The notes under the pieces are model-generated. The model was not told the origin of the DNA, did not search any database, and was given only the letters and a program-made list of their open reading frames with translations. The translations under genes and the position numbers were made by a program. Below are positions 1 through 7,425 of a stretch of 12,188 bases of DNA, piece after piece. This DNA is from JAHJTW01 sp964545545 (lineage in GTDB: Bacteria; Krumholzibacteriota; Krumholzibacteriia; LZORAL124-64-63), in the NCBI GenBank assembly GCA_964545545.1, contig CAZJGK010000085.1, forward strand, positions 1 through 12,188, given 5' to 3'. Position 1 is the first letter of the stretch; the number at the start of each line of letters is the position of its first letter.

Positions 1-857
1 AGAGCATCGTGTGCCGGGTGCTGGACAAGGAGAGCCTCATCGTGGGGCTTGAACGCCTCGGCATGCCCGGCAGCATCTATGTGCCGTTCCGGCGGGACAT
101 CACCCGGCCCAACGGCATCATCCTGGTCACCGGGCCCACGGGCTCGGGCAAGACGACCACCCTCTATTCGGCCCTGACCTATCTGAACAAACCCGACACC
201 AAGATCATCACCCTGGAAGATCCCGTGGAGTACGAACTGCCGGTCATCAACCAGGCCCAGATCAACACGGCCAAGGGGTTCACCTTCGCCAAGGGGCTGC
301 GCGCGATCCTGCGCCAGGATCCGGACATCCTGCTGGTGGGCGAGATCCGCGATGTCGAAACGGCCCAGCTGGCCATCCGGGCGGCCCTGACCGGCCACCT
401 GGTCTTCAGCACCCTGCACACCAACAGCGCCGCGGGGGCGATTCCGCGCCTGTTGGATATGGGGATCGAGCCGTTCCTGTTGTCGGCCACCCTGGTCTCG
501 GTGCTGGCGCAACGGTTGGTGCGGACCATTTGCAAGGACTGTGGAGCGCCGGCCGCGCCCGATCCCAAGGATCTGGAACTGCTGGGCATGACCCCGGAGG
601 ATCTGGCCGGCTGCCAGACCATGGCGGGCAAGGGGTGTTCGTTGTGCCGGCAAACCGGGTTCCGCGGCCGCATGGCCGTGTTCGAGTACCTGCGGGTCGA
701 CACCGAGATCCGCAAGATGATCGCCATGGGCCGTGATGCCCTCGATATCGAAGCGCAGGCCCGCGCCAACGGCCAGTCCATGTTGCGGGATGACGCCCTG
801 GCCCGCTTGAAGGCGGGACTGACCACGGCGCCTGAAGTGCTGAAGGTGAGTTCATGA
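1..857 (+). CDS. gspE: GspE/PilB/MshE-type filament assembly ATPase, C-terminal part (5' end outside window)
   Basis: This is a hexameric cytoplasmic ATPase that powers subunit polymerisation in type II secretion and type IV pilus machines. The frame is open from base 3 to the window edge; the GTG at base 9 is an internal Val (context SIVCRVLDKESL), so the N-terminal domains lie outside. Numbering from that Val, I see the Walker A GPTGSGKTT (42-50), the Asp box IITLEDPVEYE (66-76), Walker B LLVGEIRD (108-115) and the His box STLHTNSA (134-141). A zinc-type tetracysteine follows: CxxC at 175/178 and CxxC at 210/213, as in GspE and PilB extension ATPases; PilT-type retraction ATPases lack it. 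The stop overlaps the next gene's start (ATGA at 854-857), indicating translational coupling to gspF. The family call is secure. Whether the T2SS, T4P or MSHA name fits best is not decided by this fragment; the neighbours lean to T2SS/MSHA. Confidence 0.95.
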   Translation, partial: SIVCRVLDKESLIVGLERLGMPGSIYVPFRRDITRPNGIILVTGPTGSGKTTTLYSALTYLNKPDTKIITLEDPVEYELPVINQAQINTAKGFTFAKGLRAILRQDPDILLVGEIRDVETAQLAIRAALTGHLVFSTLHTNSAAGAIPRLLDMGIEPFLLSATLVSVLAQRLVRTICKDCGAPAAPDPKDLELLGMTPEDLAGCQTMAGKGCSLCRQTGFRGRMAVFEYLRVDTEIRKMIAMGRDALDIEAQARANGQSMLRDDALARLKAGLTTAPEVLKVSS

Positions 858-2044
858 AAGAATATCGTTACAGCGCCCTGACCGGCAATGGCCAGACCAT
901 CACGGGGATCAGGCAGGCTCCCAGCGCCCATGTGTTGGCGGCGGACCTGCTGGAACAGGGGTTGGTTCTGCTCAAGAGCAAATCCACCCTGGGCGGCATG
1001 TTTTCCGGTTCCCGCCGCATCGGCCGCAAGGAATTGCGGGACTTCACCCAGCACATGGCAACCTGTCTGGGCGCGGGGGTCACGGCCGTTTCGGCCCTTG
1101 ATGATTTTCAGCGTCAGACCCCTGGTGTATTCGGGGAAATCCTGGCCGACATCCGCAACGACATCAACAGCGGCACCCAGCTGGACGAGGCGTTCGGGAG
1201 GCACCCCGAGGTGTTCAACTCGGTCTACCTCTCCCTCGTGGCCTCGGGTCAGAATTCCGGGGCCCTGGACGATGTTTTTACCGAATTGGTGGCCTATCTG
1301 GAATGGAACGACAACCTGCGCAGCCAGACCAGCCAGGCCCTGATCTATCCCTCCATCCTGGTGGTGGGCATCATGGGCCTGTTCTTGCTGATGATGTTGT
1401 TTGTCATTCCCCGCTTCAAAGGCATCTTCGAAAGCATCGACATGAAGCTGCCCACCCTGACGGTAAAGGTCATGGCCATGGGTGATTTCATGGGGCACTG
1501 GTGGTGGTTGATCTTCATCCTGATCGCCACGGCCGTTGCCGGGTTCAAGGCCTTGATCAAGACCGAAAAAGGCGAGTTCTGGCGGGACAAGATGTTGCTC
1601 AAAATGCCTGTGATCAGCACATTTCTGCTGAAAATCTCCCTGTCGCGCTTCAGCAAGACCTTCGCGATGATCTTCGGTTCGGGGGTGGATTTGATACGCG
1701 CCCTGGATCTGATGCAGGGCGTCGTCGGAAACAAGGTGATGGCCCGGGAGATCGCCCGGATCCGCACACGGGTCTCCTCGGGGGAGAGCCTGACCTCGGC
1801 CTTTGCCGGTGCGCCCATTTTTCCGCCTTTGGTCCAGCGGCTGGTCTCCGTCGGGGAAAAGACCGGTAGCCTGGACACTTCGCTGCGCCGGGCCTCGGAT
1901 TACCTGGACAAGGAAATTCCCCGGGATCTGAAAAAGGCGTTCACCATTTTCGAGGCCGTCATCATCGCCCTTCTGGGGGTCATGGTCTGCGTGGCCGCCT
2001 TGTCCCTGTTGATGCCGATCATGTCGATCAGGCCAACAACATGA
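854..2044 (+). CDS. gspF: GspF/PilC/MshG-type inner-membrane platform protein
   Basis: This polytopic inner-membrane protein forms the assembly platform on which the ATPase acts and from which pilins are extracted. Its 396 residues match the usual family length of about 400. Two homologous F domains are visible: the first around 61-185 (LRDFTQHMATCLGAGVTAVSALDDF) and the second around 262-390 (LSRFSKTFAMIFGSGVDLIRALDLM). Each carries the helical hallmark with a conserved Gly before the V-x-A-L-D turn. Three membrane segments are clear: about 164-187, 215-234 and 364-390. The ATG overlaps the upstream stop by four bases, and the TGA overlaps ATG 2041 in the same ATGA manner. The gene is intact and ordinary. 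Its position directly after the ATPase is the standard E-F order. Confidence 0.95.
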   Translation: MKEYRYSALTGNGQTITGIRQAPSAHVLAADLLEQGLVLLKSKSTLGGMFSGSRRIGRKELRDFTQHMATCLGAGVTAVSALDDFQRQTPGVFGEILADIRNDINSGTQLDEAFGRHPEVFNSVYLSLVASGQNSGALDDVFTELVAYLEWNDNLRSQTSQALIYPSILVVGIMGLFLLMMLFVIPRFKGIFESIDMKLPTLTVKVMAMGDFMGHWWWLIFILIATAVAGFKALIKTEKGEFWRDKMLLKMPVISTFLLKISLSRFSKTFAMIFGSGVDLIRALDLMQGVVGNKVMAREIARIRTRVSSGESLTSAFAGAPIFPPLVQRLVSVGEKTGSLDTSLRRASDYLDKEIPRDLKKAFTIFEAVIIALLGVMVCVAALSLLMPIMSIRPTT

Positions 2045-2045
2045 T

Positions 2046-2050
2046 GGAGG
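2046..2050 (+). promoter_or_regulatory. Shine-Dalgarno GGAGG deciding the pseudopilin start
   Basis: GGAGG lies eight bases before ATG 2059. The two ATGs at 2041 and 2044 are in the same frame but overlap or precede this site and have no SD of their own, so 2059 is preferred. The site sits just past the gspF stop (2042-2044), so terminating ribosomes would be placed over it. Confidence 0.7.
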
Positions 2051-2058
2051 CATGGTTC

Positions 2059-3105
2059 ATGAGGAACGGGAGCAGAAAATCGGGCTTCGGGCGGGATGGC
2101 TTCACGCTGATCGAGATCATCATCGCGGTGGCCATCGTGGCCATCATGGCGGCAGCCGTCACCCCCCTGGCCTTCAAGGAATTGGTCAAGGCACGCGAGG
2201 ATTCCACCCTCAAGGAACTGTCCGGGATCGAGCACGGGCTTCTGGATTTCTACCAGGACACCGGCCGGTTTCCCTCCGAAGTCGAGGGGTTGGCGGCTCT
2301 GGTCGCCGATCCCGGTTTGACGGGCTGGCAGGGGCCGTACCTGGATACCGATCGGGGTGATCCGGTCAGCGCCATCACCACCGATGCCTTCGGCAGCACC
2401 TACCTGTACGACCTGGACCCCGCCACGGTGCCCGCGGGCGCGGCCAACGTGATCGTGGCCAGCGGTGGGAGTGACCACACAGTGACCTTCGGGTCGGTGG
2501 GCGGGACCTGGACCATCAACAGCCCAGGCGACGACCTGGTGCAACTGGTGACCAGCGGTCCTGTGAACCGGGAAAAGATCATGACGGGACAGGCCGAAAT
2601 GGCTCTGATCGCCGATGCTTCGGCAAAGTACTACCAGGACCATACCAGTTTCCCGGTGGGCGCCAGCGACCTGTCCGGGAATTACCTGGATCCGGGCATC
2701 GGAGGCGGAAATTTCATCGACCCCTGGAATCAGTCCTATGTCCTGCAGGAGGACGGAGGTTCCCCGCCGACTTTGACCGTCAAGAGCCTGGGCCCGAACC
2801 GCATCGATGACGGCGGCGGGGGTGACGACCTTGCCCTTGCCGTCAGCAGCATTCCCCCGGGCCGTGAGGTCACCCTCGCCCGCTTGAACATTGCCCAGGC
2901 GTCCCTGACGGCCGACCCGAGCCTGATCTTGACCGGCAACTGGCCGACCGACCGCCTGAATCTCGGTTTGGCGGGGATGTTCGATCTGGATGGATGGGGC
3001 CGGGCTTACGGCATAAATACGGGAAGCAGGGCTGTATTTTCTTCTGGACCGGACGGCAATCCCAACACGGTGGCCGACAACATTCCGGTCGGCCTGGGGC
3101 CATAG
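2059..3105 (+). CDS. Type II secretion/MSHA-like pseudopilin with three tandem GspG-type head domains
   Basis: This is a class III signal (prepilin-type) subunit of a type IV filament machine. With start 2059 it has 348 residues; typical GspG has about 140. The leader is 14 residues, with prepilin peptidase cleavage expected between Gly14 and Phe15 (G|FTLIEIIIAVAIVAI). The Glu at mature position 5 and one hydrophobic helix (15-43) follow. The rest reads as three degenerate copies of a GspG-like head, each beginning with Arg-Glu: about 46-170, 171-268 and 269-348. Shared landmarks are YQDTGRFP / YQDHTSFP / LTGNWP; DAFGSTYLYDL / DPWNQSYVLQ / DGWGRAYGIN; SGGSDH / SLGPNRIDD / SSGPDGN; and GDDLVQLVTSGP / GDDLALAVSSIPP / ADNIPVGLGP. 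The last resembles the calcium-loop end of GspG. Only one membrane helix is present, so this is not three pilins fused end to end. Its position between gspF and the gspL-like gene puts it in the machine. A role as filament tip or special subunit is inference. Confidence 0.9.
   Translation: MRNGSRKSGFGRDGFTLIEIIIAVAIVAIMAAAVTPLAFKELVKAREDSTLKELSGIEHGLLDFYQDTGRFPSEVEGLAALVADPGLTGWQGPYLDTDRGDPVSAITTDAFGSTYLYDLDPATVPAGAANVIVASGGSDHTVTFGSVGGTWTINSPGDDLVQLVTSGPVNREKIMTGQAEMALIADASAKYYQDHTSFPVGASDLSGNYLDPGIGGGNFIDPWNQSYVLQEDGGSPPTLTVKSLGPNRIDDGGGGDDLALAVSSIPPGREVTLARLNIAQASLTADPSLILTGNWPTDRLNLGLAGMFDLDGWGRAYGINTGSRAVFSSGPDGNPNTVADNIPVGLGP
2194..3102 (+). repeat. Three tandem protein-level repeats (GspG head units) inside the pseudopilin
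   Basis: Unit 1 spans 2194-2568 (125 residues), unit 2 spans 2569-2862 (98 residues) and unit 3 spans 2863-3102 (80 residues). Each begins with codons for Arg-Glu, passes a Tyr/Phe-rich helix end and a D-x-W/F-G-x-x-Y strand, and ends in an Asp/Gly-rich loop. The units are similar at protein level only; no obvious DNA identity remains, so the duplication is old. Unit 1 has the longest insertions and unit 3 has lost most of its first helix pattern. Confidence 0.75.
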
Positions 3106-3171
3106 CCGTGGCCACCGGCACAACGGCGAGAAGTTGAGCGTATCTAGCATGAGAAAGCGGGAGCAACGACC

Positions 3172-4656
3172 ATGAGCAAAGAACGGGGATTCAGTGTCAG
3201 GATCCAGCTCGACACCCGGATCGGCATCGGACTGACCAGGACCGGCCAGACATCCTGGCTGGTGGACGAGCTGACCACGGCGGCGGCAGAGGAAATCCTT
3301 CCCGATGTGTTTCGCCGGCAAGTGGCCGCCGAGGGTGGCAACCTGACCTGGATCGTGCCGGACGATCAGGTCCGGACGGCCCTGTTCACCTTGCCCGACC
3401 TGAAGAAGGGCGAACTTGATCGCGGGGTCTCGGGCATGGCTGCCCGGCAGGAGAAATGCAAACCCGAGGAACTGGTCATTTCCTGGCGCTCCCTGGGCAA
3501 GCACGCCGAGCCCGGCGGCGAACCCGGCCACGAGGTGGTCTCCCTGGTCATGCGCCGCGAAAACCGCGAGGAACATTTGCAGCTGGCCACCGGCCTGGGG
3601 GTGAAACCGGCCTGCATGTTGCCCGGATATTCCGTCCTGGACCAGATGTTCCGCCTGGTGGGTCCTCCGGTTCCCGATGGTGGGGCCTGGACTCTGGTCT
3701 ATCTGGACGGCGAGCATAATTTCCTCAACATTTCCAGCCCCGAGAGTCTGATCCTGACCCGGGCGCTGCCGGTGAAACTCGCCGAAGGCCAGGAACAGAC
3801 CGAATATTTGGACCGTCTGGCCACCGAAATCGACCGCTCCCGCTTCTTCATCCGTCAGGGCGCCCGCAACCCCGAAATCAGCCAGATCCTGGTCTGCGGG
3901 GATCCCGAACTGGCCATCCCGATGGTGGATCACCTGAACGAGGAAGGGTCCATCACCGCGGTGCACTGGGCCGCCGAACACATGTTCAGCCACCAGGGCG
4001 AGCCGGTCCGGATCGAATATCTCATCCCGTTGCTGGGCGCGGCGCTGGCCCTTGAATCCACGCCGCACAACCTCCTGGACCGCCGCCGAAGGGTGATGGG
4101 AGCCAGGGGAAAACGCCGGCTGATGCTGGCCGGTACGGCCGCCGCGGTCGGCCTGGTGCCCATGGTGCTGGCCGGCAGCATGCTGACCGCCCGGATCCAG
4201 GAAACCTACTTGATGCGGGCCGGCCAACGCTTGGAATCGGCCCGGATCGATGCGCAGGCGGCCGCCGAGGTCTACAAGACCAGCCGGCTGATCTCCAATC
4301 AGGAACTGTGCCTGGACTGGTTGGAGCACCAGCGCCTGGATGGCGAATCCCTACTTACGCAACTGGCCGGCATCACCCCGGACAAGGTGGTTTTCAGCAA
4401 CTTGAGGATCTGGGAAAGGGAAACCGGGGGCATCGGGCTCGAGATCATCGGCGACAGCATGGGCAAGAGCGCGGAGGCTGCCCAGGCCACCTACCTGGAT
4501 TTCCAGAAGGCCCTGGCCGGCATGAAGGTCCTCGAGGGGTTCGAGGAACCCCGCGTGCTGGAGATCGACTCGGTTCGCAAGGCGGGCGGGGTCACTCCCC
4601 AGACCCACTTCACCCTGGACATTGAAATCGCCCCCCGCGCGCAGGAGAAGTCATGA
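3172..4656 (+). CDS. GspL-like assembly protein: PilM-like actin-fold domain fused to PilN-like membrane/periplasmic domain
   Basis: This protein is likely to bind the assembly ATPase in the cytoplasm and pass contact through the inner membrane to the PilO/GspM-like partner. It has 494 residues. Residues about 10-295 are a soluble domain with features of the PilM/GspL actin-like fold: an opening strand IQLDTRIGIGL, a middle core of LVYLDGEHNFLNI, and LVCGDPELA near the end. TPHNLLDRRRR (297-307) corresponds to the N-terminal NLLP-R motif of PilN. It is followed by one membrane segment (about 317-339), a helical stretch (345-390) and a ferredoxin-like periplasmic domain (395-490). In type IV pili these are two genes, pilM and pilN; here they are one chain, as in GspL. 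The ATG at 3172 has GGGAG at 3159-3163 upstream. The stop overlaps the next start (ATGA at 4653-4656). I see no full set of actin ATP-binding motifs, so nucleotide binding is doubtful. Confidence 0.85.
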   Translation: MSKERGFSVRIQLDTRIGIGLTRTGQTSWLVDELTTAAAEEILPDVFRRQVAAEGGNLTWIVPDDQVRTALFTLPDLKKGELDRGVSGMAARQEKCKPEELVISWRSLGKHAEPGGEPGHEVVSLVMRRENREEHLQLATGLGVKPACMLPGYSVLDQMFRLVGPPVPDGGAWTLVYLDGEHNFLNISSPESLILTRALPVKLAEGQEQTEYLDRLATEIDRSRFFIRQGARNPEISQILVCGDPELAIPMVDHLNEEGSITAVHWAAEHMFSHQGEPVRIEYLIPLLGAALALESTPHNLLDRRRRVMGARGKRRLMLAGTAAAVGLVPMVLAGSMLTARIQETYLMRAGQRLESARIDAQAAAEVYKTSRLISNQELCLDWLEHQRLDGESLLTQLAGITPDKVVFSNLRIWERETGGIGLEIIGDSMGKSAEAAQATYLDFQKALAGMKVLEGFEEPRVLEIDSVRKAGGVTPQTHFTLDIEIAPRAQEKS

Positions 4657-5297
4657 ACCCACGGCGCAGGATCATTGGGGCCCTGGACCATTGGGGCAAG
4701 AAACGGCTTTTCTGGGGCGGAATGGCCGTGGTATACGCGCTCGTCGCCCTGCTGGTCGTGGTCCCCAAAGGCAAGAAAACGATCGATGACCACCGGAAGG
4801 TCATGGAACTGACCCAGCAGCTGGCTGACCTGGACGCCTGGACGGTGGCCGGTAAGTGGCTCGCCCCCGAAGTGGCCCGGCGCCAGCCGTGGGTCACCGC
4901 CGCCTGGGACCGCGCCTTTCCCAGCCGCCGCCAACGCGAGGACCTGTTCCTGGAAATCGCCAAGGCCGCCGATGCCAGCGGGATCACCGATTTTCAGCTT
5001 CAAGAGATCGAACAGGCCACCGACCTGTCCACTCCGCGCCTGCAGGAAGCTCTGGATGCGCGGATGAGCGATGGGGGAGCCGTGTACGGGGTGCCGGTCC
5101 AGGTGCCGAACATCACCCTGACCACGTATCGCGTCAAGGCGAGCTTCAGCGGCGACTACCAGGCGGCCACCCGTTTCCTCTGGGGGCTGCAGCACATTGA
5201 TCGAGCCATGAGCATTCACGACCTCCTCCTGCGCAACGAGAACAAGCAGGTCAAGGTCGATCTGGAGATGGAAGTCTATGTCAGTCAAATCTCTTAG
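4653..5297 (+). CDS. PilO/GspM/MshJ-like inner-membrane alignment protein
   Basis: This is a bitopic membrane protein expected to dimerise with the GspL/PilN-like product and help align the assembly platform with the secretin. Its 214 residues fit PilO or MshJ. A short basic cytoplasmic tail (MNPRRR) precedes one membrane segment (about 20-38). A helical or coiled stretch follows (42-110), then a C-terminal ferredoxin-like domain with the PilO hallmark YRVKASFSGDYQAATRFLWGLQ (159-180) and final strands RNENKQVKVDLEMEVYV. Its start overlaps the preceding stop by four bases, and its last 20 bases overlap the next gene. Order and topology support the PilO/GspM role. Sequence identity to any named subtype cannot be judged here. 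Confidence 0.85.
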   Translation: MNPRRRIIGALDHWGKKRLFWGGMAVVYALVALLVVVPKGKKTIDDHRKVMELTQQLADLDAWTVAGKWLAPEVARRQPWVTAAWDRAFPSRRQREDLFLEIAKAADASGITDFQLQEIEQATDLSTPRLQEALDARMSDGGAVYGVPVQVPNITLTTYRVKASFSGDYQAATRFLWGLQHIDRAMSIHDLLLRNENKQVKVDLEMEVYVSQIS

Positions 5298-5880
5298 CCC
5301 ACGCACGGCCGTGTTGATCGCGGTGCTGGTGATCGCCGGCGCGGGGGTCACGGTCCTGAACATTAAGACCTTCGGCGTCAGAGGCGGCTTCCATCAGGCC
5401 AATGCGGCCAGGGCGCAGGCCTACGCTGTTCTGCCTGCGGACCTGGGCGAACTGGTCCGTCTGGCAGGTCAGGATCTGCGCGGGCCGGAGCATCAAACGA
5501 AGGCCGAGCCTACGACTCCGGAAGCACCGGTGCGCGATCCCTTCGTGGAGACGACTCCTGCGAAGCCGGCCACCGGAATCACGCATGCCGTGAGTAGACG
5601 AACACGCCGCAAGAGCAAGAGCCCCGGATTGGTCTGCTCCGCCGTGTTGCTGGGGGGGCGGGCGCCGCTGGTCATGATATCAGGCAAGACCTACCGCCTC
5701 CAGGACCAGGTGGCCGGTTACACGGTCATCGACATCAGCGCCCGCGGGGCGGTGCTGGAAAACAAAGAGGGCAAACGCAAGACCCTGACCATTGGCGGCG
5801 GGGACATTGGCTCGTTTTCCGTGAGTGTCGGCAGCGAGGATCTGGCGGCACGAATCAATACCGAAAGGAAGGAACCATGA
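5278..5880 (+). CDS. PilP/MshK/GspC-like periplasmic linker protein with HR domain
   Basis: This product is likely to tether the inner-membrane PilO-like protein to the secretin. Its 200 residues start with one N-terminal membrane anchor (about 9-28, no lipobox). A low-complexity linker rich in Pro, Thr and Glu (68-105) carries the RDPF motif (86-89) typical of PilP and MshK. A compact beta domain (116-172) reads like the HR/PDZ-less domain of GspC or PilP: CSAVLLGGRAPLVMISGKTY, then GYTVIDISARGAVLENKEGK, ending KTLTI. The ATG lies 20 bases inside the upstream gene, with GGAG at 5264-5267. The stop overlaps the secretin ATG (5877-5880). PilP proper is usually a lipoprotein; the uncleaved anchor here is more like MshK or GspC. 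A run of seven Gs (5652-5658) lies inside the HR domain. Confidence 0.8.
   Translation: MSVKSLSPRTAVLIAVLVIAGAGVTVLNIKTFGVRGGFHQANAARAQAYAVLPADLGELVRLAGQDLRGPEHQTKAEPTTPEAPVRDPFVETTPAKPATGITHAVSRRTRRKSKSPGLVCSAVLLGGRAPLVMISGKTYRLQDQVAGYTVIDISARGAVLENKEGKRKTLTIGGGDIGSFSVSVGSEDLAARINTERKEP
5866..5873 (+). promoter_or_regulatory. Strong Shine-Dalgarno AGGAAGGA for the secretin
   Basis: This purine-rich SD lies three to seven bases before ATG 5877 and inside the 3' end of the PilP-like gene. It supports the chosen secretin start and gives it a stronger initiation signal than the other coupled genes. Confidence 0.7.
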
Positions 5881-7406
5881 ACAGCCGAATGATGGCGGCA
5901 GGGAGGCCGATGGGCGCCGCACTGGCGGCCCTGGTGCTGGCGTTTGGCGTCGGCTTGGCGACGGCCGGAGCGGGGACCGTCCAGGTCGAGCCTGTCACGG
6001 CGGACTGGGCGGCCGGCATCCAACCGGTCAGCATCGTGACCAACGGATATGTGGCCGTGAGGGATCTGTTGCCCACGGTGGCGGAAAAGCTGGGCCTGGG
6101 CCTGCAGATGGCCCCGGACGTGGACGGTCAGGTCAATGTCCACCTGGTGCAGGTGCCCGCCGAACACGCCCTGGACGGCATCCTGGACCAGGTCGGCCTG
6201 GGGTACGAAGTCGTCGATGGAGTTCTGGTCATCCACAAGCAGGGTATGGTGACCCGCTGGTTCACCTTCGATTACCCGGTGACCCAGCGCGAGGGGCGGG
6301 GGGAGCTCGAAGTATCCGGGAGCGGCCAATCATCCGGCGGCTCGGGCGGCGGCGGCGAGAACGAGGGGCAGAACAAGAGCCATGTCACCAGCACCGCCAC
6401 CATGAGCATCTGGCCTGAAGTCATGGAATCCTTGAAGACCCTGGTCTTTGCGGGGGCCTCCCTGGACAACCAGGCGGCCGGTGGAGCCCAGGCCGCTTCG
6501 ACCAATGTGGCCGATGGCCAGGGGCGCAGCCTGGTGATCAACTCCATGGCGGGCCTTGTGGAGGTCACCGCCGAATTTGACCGTGTCCAGCGCGTCGAAG
6601 GCCTGCTGGCGCGATTGAGCGAGTCCCTCCAGCGCCAGGTAGCCATCGAGGTCAAGATCATGGAGGTCAACCTGGACAAGTCCACCAAGACGGGCATCGA
6701 CTGGTCGAGTTTGACCGGCACGGATGTGGACGGCGATTTGCACGCCACGGGCAACGGCCCGACTTCAGGCGGGGACTATCTGAAATTCGTGGTGGATTCC
6801 ACCCATCTGAATGGGACCCTCCAGGCGCTGGCGGAATACGGTGACATCAAGACTTTGAGCACGCCGCGCATCACGACGCTGAACAACCAGAAGGCCGTGG
6901 TCAGGGTCGTCCGCGAGGACGTGTACTACTCGGCCCAGGTCGAACCCGCGGTGGTGTCCAACGGGGTGGCGACCGAGCCGGTCATCAGTTACACTCCGCG
7001 CAGTTATTCCATAGGCGTGATCCTGGATGTGACACCCCAGGTGGGCGCCGACGGATCCATCACTCTGAATGTCCATCCCACCATTTCCGATGTGGTCGGG
7101 ATCGCCGTGTCCCCCAATGCCGATCAAGCGCCCATCCTCAGCATTCGCGAGCTGGACACCGTCGGCAGGGTGCAGGCGGGGCAGACCCTGGTCATTGCCG
7201 GTCTGCTGTCCAAGCGCAACCAGGTCAAGCGTTCAGGGATTCCCCTGTTGAAGGATCTTCCCCTGCTGGGCTACATCTTCGGGTCGACCTCGACGCAGCA
7301 GAACGATGTGGAACTGGTGATGTTGTTGACGCCGGTTTTGATGCAGGGGGGGGCGGTCGAGGAGATCGCCAAGGCCGCAGAGGAAGCCGTCAAATCCAAG
7401 ATGTGA
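5877..7406 (+). CDS. gspD: Outer-membrane secretin, MshL/PilQ/GspD family
   Basis: This protein forms the multimeric gated pore in the outer membrane. It has 509 residues, compact like MshL and shorter than most GspD (about 650). A signal peptide covers about 1-32. An STN/N0-like domain follows (about 55-120, with VRDLLPTVAEKLGLGLQM). Then comes the WFTFDYPVTQREGRGELEVSG segment, reminiscent of MshL, and a Ser/Gly-rich linker (147-165). One N-type ring domain (about 215-250, SLVINSMAGLVEVTAEFDRV) precedes the secretin core (255-488). The core has VAIEVKIMEVNLD, TLSTPRITTLNNQKAVV, the pore signature IPLLKDLPLLGYIFG (455-469) and the closing strand ELVMLLTPVLM (479-489). No lipobox or long C-terminal S domain is visible, so pilotin dependence is uncertain. 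It is the last gene of the operon. Eight Gs at 7346-7353 fall just after the last barrel strand. The symbol is family-level; mshL would be equally defensible. Confidence 0.93.
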   Translation: MNSRMMAAGRPMGAALAALVLAFGVGLATAGAGTVQVEPVTADWAAGIQPVSIVTNGYVAVRDLLPTVAEKLGLGLQMAPDVDGQVNVHLVQVPAEHALDGILDQVGLGYEVVDGVLVIHKQGMVTRWFTFDYPVTQREGRGELEVSGSGQSSGGSGGGGENEGQNKSHVTSTATMSIWPEVMESLKTLVFAGASLDNQAAGGAQAASTNVADGQGRSLVINSMAGLVEVTAEFDRVQRVEGLLARLSESLQRQVAIEVKIMEVNLDKSTKTGIDWSSLTGTDVDGDLHATGNGPTSGGDYLKFVVDSTHLNGTLQALAEYGDIKTLSTPRITTLNNQKAVVRVVREDVYYSAQVEPAVVSNGVATEPVISYTPRSYSIGVILDVTPQVGADGSITLNVHPTISDVVGIAVSPNADQAPILSIRELDTVGRVQAGQTLVIAGLLSKRNQVKRSGIPLLKDLPLLGYIFGSTSTQQNDVELVMLLTPVLMQGGAVEEIAKAAEEAVKSKM

Positions 7407-7425
7407 CCGGCCCTTGCCGGACGTG

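Noticed and set aside
179..2053. 624-codon - strand open frame opposite gspE/gspF
   Set aside because: Low-complexity composition and full overlap with two well-recognised genes on the other strand.
2041..2058. ATG 2041 as the start of the three-head pseudopilin
   Set aside because: The SD GGAGG lies at 2046-2050, inside this extension, and points to ATG 2059. The shorter leader (14 residues, basic, ending in Gly) is also more typical of prepilins.
1900..4329. Very long - strand open frame (809 codons) opposite the gspF end, pseudopilin and gspL-like gene
   Set aside because: The translation is His/Gln/Gly/Asp-rich with no domain, and the + strand frames have clear family motifs. It is a high-GC antisense shadow.
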